A stretch of DNA of 64,000 bases from JAKANT01 sp035502095 (GTDB lineage Bacteria > Pseudomonadota > Gammaproteobacteria > Burkholderiales > Burkholderiaceae_F), in contig DATJUX010000011.1 of NCBI GenBank assembly GCA_035502095.1, positions 309,777-373,776 of the forward strand, given 5' to 3'. Below, piece by piece: positions 60,210 through 64,000 of the stretch. Under the pieces are notes generated by a model. That model made no database searches. It was not told the DNA's origin and was given only the letters and a program-made list of their open reading frames with translations. Position numbers and translations under genes: made by a program. Position 1 is the stretch's first letter. Each line of letters opens with the position of its first letter.

Positions 60210-62951
60210 ATGAAATTCGACGATCTCGCAAGACTCTCTCCGGTCGCGTCCTGGCGGCTGCCGGAGAACGACGCCGACCCGCAGGAGACCCGCGAGTGGA
60301 TCGAGGCTCTGGACGCGGTGATCGCGGCCGAGGGCCCCGCGCGCGCGACCTACCTGCTGCAGAAACTGGTGCAGCATGCGCGCCGGCGGCGCGTGCAACT
60401 GCCGACGGTCGCCAACACGCCGTACGTGAACACGATATCGCTCGCGCAGCAGGCGCCGTTCCCCGGCAACCTCGAACTCGAAGCGCGCCTGATGGCGCTG
60501 GTGCGCTGGAACGCACTGGCAACCGTGGTGCGCGCCAACCGCGCGAGCGCCGAACTGGGCGGCCATCTCGCCAGCTACGCCTCGGCGGCCGACCTGTTCG
60601 AGGTCGGTTTCAATCACTTCTTCCGCGCGGGAGGCGGCGAAAGCGATCCGGCGCGCGGCCGCGACGGCGATCTCGTCTTCCTTCAACCGCACTCGGCGCC
60701 TGGTGTGTACGCGCGCGCGTACCTCGAAGGACGCTTGACCGAAGCGCAGCTCGCGAACTACCGGCGCGAGACCGGTGCACCGGAAGGCGGCGCCGCGCTC
60801 GAAGGCGCTTGCCTCGCGCATCACGGTCCGGGGCTTTCCAGCTATCCGCATCCGTGGCTGATGCCCGAGTTCTGGCAGTTTCCCACCGGCTCGATGGGCC
60901 TGGGGCCGCTGTTCGCGATCTACCAGGCACGTTTCATGCGCTATCTCGCGCACCGTAGCCTGCTCGACACCACGAACCGCACGGTGTGGGCGTTCGTCGG
61001 TGACGGCGAGATGGACGAACCAGAATCCCTCGCGGGGCTGTCGCTTGCCGCACGCGAGGGCCTGGACAACCTGGTGTTCATCGTCAACTGCAACCTGCAG
61101 CGCCTCGACGGCCCCGTGCGCGGCAACGGTTCCATCATCCAGGAGCTCGAGGGGCTGTTCGCCGGCGCCGGCTGGAACGTGATCAAGCTGCTGTGGGGCT
61201 CGGACTGGGATCCGCTGTTCGCGCGCGACGAAAACGGCCTGCTGCTGCGCGCGTTCCACGAGACCGTCGACGGCGAGTTCCAGACGCTGGCCGCCACCGA
61301 CGGGCGGTTCAACCGCGAACACTTCTTCGCCAAGTATCCGGAGCTGCAGCAGCTCGTGGCGCATCTTTCCGACGACGACATCGATCGCCTGCGCCGTGGC
61401 GGCCACGACCCGATCAAGATCCACGCCGCCTACCATGCGGCCATCAACCATCGTGGCCAGCCGACGGTGATCCTCGCCAAGACCAAGAAGGGCTACGGCA
61501 TGGGCACCGCGGGCCAGGGCCGCATGACCACGCACCAGCAGAAGAAGCTCGACGCGGAGCAGCTGCGCGAATTCTGCGAGCGCTTCGCGCTGTCGCTCTC
61601 CGCGACGCAGGTCGAGAACTGCGAGTTCGTGCGGCCGGGTCCGGACAGTCCGGAGATGAAGTACCTGCACGCGCGCCGCGCCAAGCTCGGCGGCTACCTG
61701 CCCGCGCGCTCGAGTGCGAGCGCGGCGGTTCCCGTGCCACCGCTTGAATCGTTCGCGCGTTTCGCGCTTGAGGCGAACGGCAAGGAGATGTCGACCACGA
61801 TGGCGTTCGTGCGGCTGGTCGGCGCGCTGCTGAAATCGCCCGAGCTGGGGCCGCGCATCGTGCCGATCATCGCCGACGAGGCACGCACCTTCGGCATGGC
61901 CGACTGGTTCCGGCTGGTCGGCATCTACTCGCCCTTCGGCCAGCTGTACGAGCCGGAGGATCACGACCAGGTCAGCTATTACAAGGAGGCCATCAACGGC
62001 CAGATCCTCGAAGAAGGCATCAACGAGGCCGGCGCGATCGCGAGCTGGGTCGCCGCCGCGACGAGCTACAGCGCGCACGGCCTGGCGATGCTGCCGTTCT
62101 ATATCTACTACTCGATGTTCGGCTTCCAGCGCGTCGGCGATGCGATCTGGGCTGCCGCGGATTCGCGCTCGCGCGGTTTCCTGATCGGCGCCACCGCCGG
62201 ACGCACCACGCTCGCCGGCGAAGGACTGCAGCACCAGGACGGCACCAGCCACCTGATCGCCACCACGATCCCGAATTGCCGCGCCTACGACCCGTGCTTC
62301 GCCTACGAGCTCGCGGTGATCGTCGAAGACGGCGCGCGCCGGATGCTGGCCGCGCAGGAAGACGTCTTCTACTACGTCACCGTGATGAACGAGGCTTATG
62401 CGCAGCCGTCGATGCCGGGCGCGATTCGCGAGGGAATCACGCGCGGCATGTATTGCGTGCGCACCAGCAACCGGGGCGCGGCGCGGGTGCGGCTGCTCGG
62501 CAGCGGCGCGATCCTGCGCGAGGCACTCGCGGCCGCCGATCTGCTCGAACAGGACTTCAGCGTCAGCGCGGACGTGTACGCGGTGACGAGCTTCACCGAG
62601 TTGCGGCGCGAGGCGATGGCGCTCGACCGCGAGCGGCGCCTCGGGACGGCACGCGGTGCGGCATGGATCGAGCAGCAATTGCCGGCCAACGGCAAACCCG
62701 TCGTCGCGGCAAGCGACTACGTGGCCGCCGTGGCGGACCTGGTCAGGCCGTGGATCGCCGATCGGTACATTACGCTCGGAACCGACGGCTTCGGACGCAG
62801 CGACCTGCGGGCGAACCTGAGAAGGTTCTTCGAGGTCGACCGGCATGCGATCGCAACGGCAGCGCTGTCGGCGCTCGACGCGCGCTTGGCGCAACAGGCG
62901 CTCGGAAAATACGGCCTCGATCCTGAGCTCGCGCCGCCGTGGTCCCGATGA
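60210..62951 (+). CDS. aceE: Pyruvate dehydrogenase E1 component AceE
   Basis: 913 residues from ATG 60210, with GGAG eight bases upstream; ATG 60192 would add six residues. Homodimeric E1 type: AFVGDGEMDEPESLAGLSLA (ThDP-binding GDG), VILAKTKKGYGMG, then GAIASWVAAATSYSAHGLAM and GRTTLAGEGLQHQDGTSHLI. It decarboxylates pyruvate and acetylates the lipoyl E2. No aceF or lpd is next to it, so it is either an unlinked E1 or a second copy. Confidence 0.94.
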   Translation: MKFDDLARLSPVASWRLPENDADPQETREWIEALDAVIAAEGPARATYLLQKLVQHARRRRVQLPTVANTPYVNTISLAQQAPFPGNLELEARLMALVRWNALATVVRANRASAELGGHLASYASAADLFEVGFNHFFRAGGGESDPARGRDGDLVFLQPHSAPGVYARAYLEGRLTEAQLANYRRETGAPEGGAALEGACLAHHGPGLSSYPHPWLMPEFWQFPTGSMGLGPLFAIYQARFMRYLAHRSLLDTTNRTVWAFVGDGEMDEPESLAGLSLAAREGLDNLVFIVNCNLQRLDGPVRGNGSIIQELEGLFAGAGWNVIKLLWGSDWDPLFARDENGLLLRAFHETVDGEFQTLAATDGRFNREHFFAKYPELQQLVAHLSDDDIDRLRRGGHDPIKIHAAYHAAINHRGQPTVILAKTKKGYGMGTAGQGRMTTHQQKKLDAEQLREFCERFALSLSATQVENCEFVRPGPDSPEMKYLHARRAKLGGYLPARSSASAAVPVPPLESFARFALEANGKEMSTTMAFVRLVGALLKSPELGPRIVPIIADEARTFGMADWFRLVGIYSPFGQLYEPEDHDQVSYYKEAINGQILEEGINEAGAIASWVAAATSYSAHGLAMLPFYIYYSMFGFQRVGDAIWAAADSRSRGFLIGATAGRTTLAGEGLQHQDGTSHLIATTIPNCRAYDPCFAYELAVIVEDGARRMLAAQEDVFYYVTVMNEAYAQPSMPGAIREGITRGMYCVRTSNRGAARVRLLGSGAILREALAAADLLEQDFSVSADVYAVTSFTELRREAMALDRERRLGTARGAAWIEQQLPANGKPVVAASDYVAAVADLVRPWIADRYITLGTDGFGRSDLRANLRRFFEVDRHAIATAALSALDARLAQQALGKYGLDPELAPPWSR

Positions 62952-62970
62952 GTCTCGAAGGAGATGAGGC

Positions 62971-63630
62971 ATGAGCGCACGCACGCTGCCGATCGATGAT
63001 CGCCTGCACCGGTACGTGGTCGATCATTCGGTGCGCGAGCACCCCGTCCTCGCCGAGCTGCGCGAGGCGACCCGCAGGCACAAGTCCGCCGGCATGCAGA
63101 TCGGGCCCGACCAGGGCCAGCTCATGGCCCTGCTGGTCAAGCTGATCGGCGCGCGGCGCACGATCGAGGTGGGCGTATTCACCGGCTACAGCTCGCTCGC
63201 CGTGGCGCTTGCCCTGCCCGAGGACGGGCGCGTGCTCGCATGCGACATCAGCGATGAATACACGCAGGTCGCGCGCAAGCATTGGGAACGCGCCGGCGTC
63301 GCGCACAAGATACGACTGGTGCTCGCGCCGGCTCGGGAAACGCTCGATGCCAGTCTCGCCGCGGGCGAGGCCGGCAAGTACGACTTCGCGTTCATCGATG
63401 CCGACAAGACCGGCTATGACGGCTACTACGAGCGGTGCCTGCAGCTGCTGCGCACCGGCGGGCTGATCGCGGCCGACAACGTGCTGTGGAGCGGCGCGGT
63501 GGCGCAGCGGGCGCAGGACGCGGACACCAGGGCCCTGCAGGCATTCAACAAGAAGCTGCACGGCGACGAGCGTGTCGACGTGGCGATGCTGACGGTGGGT
63601 GACGGGCTCACGCTGGCGCGCAAGCGGTAG
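62971..63630 (+). CDS. Class I SAM-dependent O-methyltransferase
   Basis: 219 residues. SAM-binding strand TIEVGVFTGYSSLAVALALP and acidic LACDISDEYTQVARKHWERA. FAFIDADKTGYDGYYERCLQ and GLIAADNVLWSGAVAQ give the metal-binding Asp residues of the caffeoyl-CoA/catechol family (methyltransferase 3). The substrate is unknown. It lies 19 bp after aceE with GAAGGAGA upstream and may share its transcript. Confidence 0.9.
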   Translation: MSARTLPIDDRLHRYVVDHSVREHPVLAELREATRRHKSAGMQIGPDQGQLMALLVKLIGARRTIEVGVFTGYSSLAVALALPEDGRVLACDISDEYTQVARKHWERAGVAHKIRLVLAPARETLDASLAAGEAGKYDFAFIDADKTGYDGYYERCLQLLRTGGLIAADNVLWSGAVAQRAQDADTRALQAFNKKLHGDERVDVAMLTVGDGLTLARKR

Positions 63631-63727
63631 GCGGGGTGCAACGGGGCTTTTCGCCGGCGCCGGTCAGGATGAAGCCGATCAGCACGGCGATGATCGAGAC
63701 CACCAGCACGATCCGGGTGGCCTTCAT
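63608..63727 (-). CDS. Possible small single-span membrane protein
   Basis: A 39-codon frame starting MKATRIVLVVSIIAVLIGFI, then a short Cys- and Pro-containing tail. The single helix with a basic start looks like a real small membrane protein. No clear ribosome site is seen, and it overlaps the end of the methyltransferase gene antisense by 23 bp. Confidence 0.35.
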   Translation of the reverse strand: MKATRIVLVVSIIAVLIGFILTGAGEKPRCTPPTACAPA

Positions 63728-63810
63728 GGCGATCTGTTGAGTCGTGCCAGGCGCGGCCGGCCGCAGCGGGATTGCCGGTGCGGTCGACCGCGCCTCGATG
63801 ACACGCTGGT

Positions 63811-64000
63811 CTACTTCGACGCGACGTTCTGCGCCACGGCGCGACGCCCGGCTTCGGCGATCATCCGCTCCTGCTCCGGGGTCGTGCTGGGAATGTCGGC
63901 TTCGCCGTAGACGATCAGGCCCAGCCGACGGGCTTCGGCCAGCTCCGCCTGGACTTGCGCGCGCGTCTTGACCGCGACAAGCACCGCTTCGTCCTGGGGG
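63811..64000 (-). CDS. DUF4148-type protein, N-terminus beyond right edge
   Basis: Last 62 residues of a minus-strand gene. KTRAQVQAELAEARRLGLIV then YGEADIPSTTPEQER fits DUF4148, small secreted proteins common in Burkholderiales and of unknown function. The signal peptide would lie outside the window. Confidence 0.75.
   Translation of the reverse strand, partial: PQDEAVLVAVKTRAQVQAELAEARRLGLIVYGEADIPSTTPEQERMIAEAGRRAVAQNVASK

Noticed and set aside
1..64000. CRISPR arrays, tRNA or rRNA genes, transposases, prophage
   Set aside because: No direct-repeat spacing, cloverleaf or recombinase motif was noticed. This is by eye; tRNAscan-SE and a repeat finder would be decisive.

Overview
The window is GC-rich chromosome from a motile betaproteobacterium, most likely of the order Burkholderiales. 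It pairs FlhDC master regulators with FliA/FlgM, uses the FlhF/FlhG system, and has a DUF4148 gene (a Burkholderiales family) at the right edge. About 50 kb (3.8-50.7 kb) is one nearly complete flagellar locus. The rest is housekeeping and accessory metabolism. No rRNA, tRNA, CRISPR array, prophage or insertion sequence was recognised.

Layout. 1-3587 (-): C-terminally cut protein with about nine tandem PAS domains. 3.8-14.6 kb (-): rod, hook, rings and junction, flgBCDEFGHIJ-flgKL, with a possible small gene between flgJ and flgK. 14.6-16.2 kb (+): flgA, flgM, flgN. 16.2-16.5 kb: frameshifted remnant of a chemoreceptor C-terminus. 16.5-23.5 kb (-): flhB-flhA-flhF-flhG-fliA. 23.75 kb (+): unknown protein. 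24.4-28.6 kb (-): fliS-fliT-second fliK-flhB2-ycgR-divergent WecB-like protein. 28.7-31.5 kb (-): flaG-fliD and fliC. 32.5-33.4 kb (+): flhDC. 33.9-38.4 kb (+): motA-motB-cheY-cheZ-HD-GYP protein. 38.4-39.1 kb (-): small unknown gene and fliE. 39.4-46.1 kb (+): fliFGHIJK. 46.2-50.7 kb (+): fliLMNOPQR.

Regulation seen in the sequence. Nine sites match the sigma-28 (FliA) promoter pattern TAAA-N15/16-GCCGATAA. They precede flgK, flgA, flgM, flhB, fliL (15-base spacer) and fliS, flaG, fliC, motA (16-base spacer). Two almost identical 24-bp operator-like palindromes, resembling an RcsB-type box, lie upstream of flhD and between fliE and fliF. Two dispersed intergenic repeat families occur. One copy appears to have entered the 5' end of fliO and is read through in frame.

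50.8-64 kb: a thiamine-diphosphate enzyme; two paralogous P-loop-kinase-like proteins without a Walker A motif, flanking two divergent outer-membrane barrel genes; a four-carbon sugar-acid pair (denD, otnK); a DUF3025 gene; pyrC; a stand-alone aceE; an O-methyltransferase; and small or partial genes at the right edge.

All calls come from reading the sequence and remembered family features. No database search was run, and sub-family assignments are inference unless a motif is cited.
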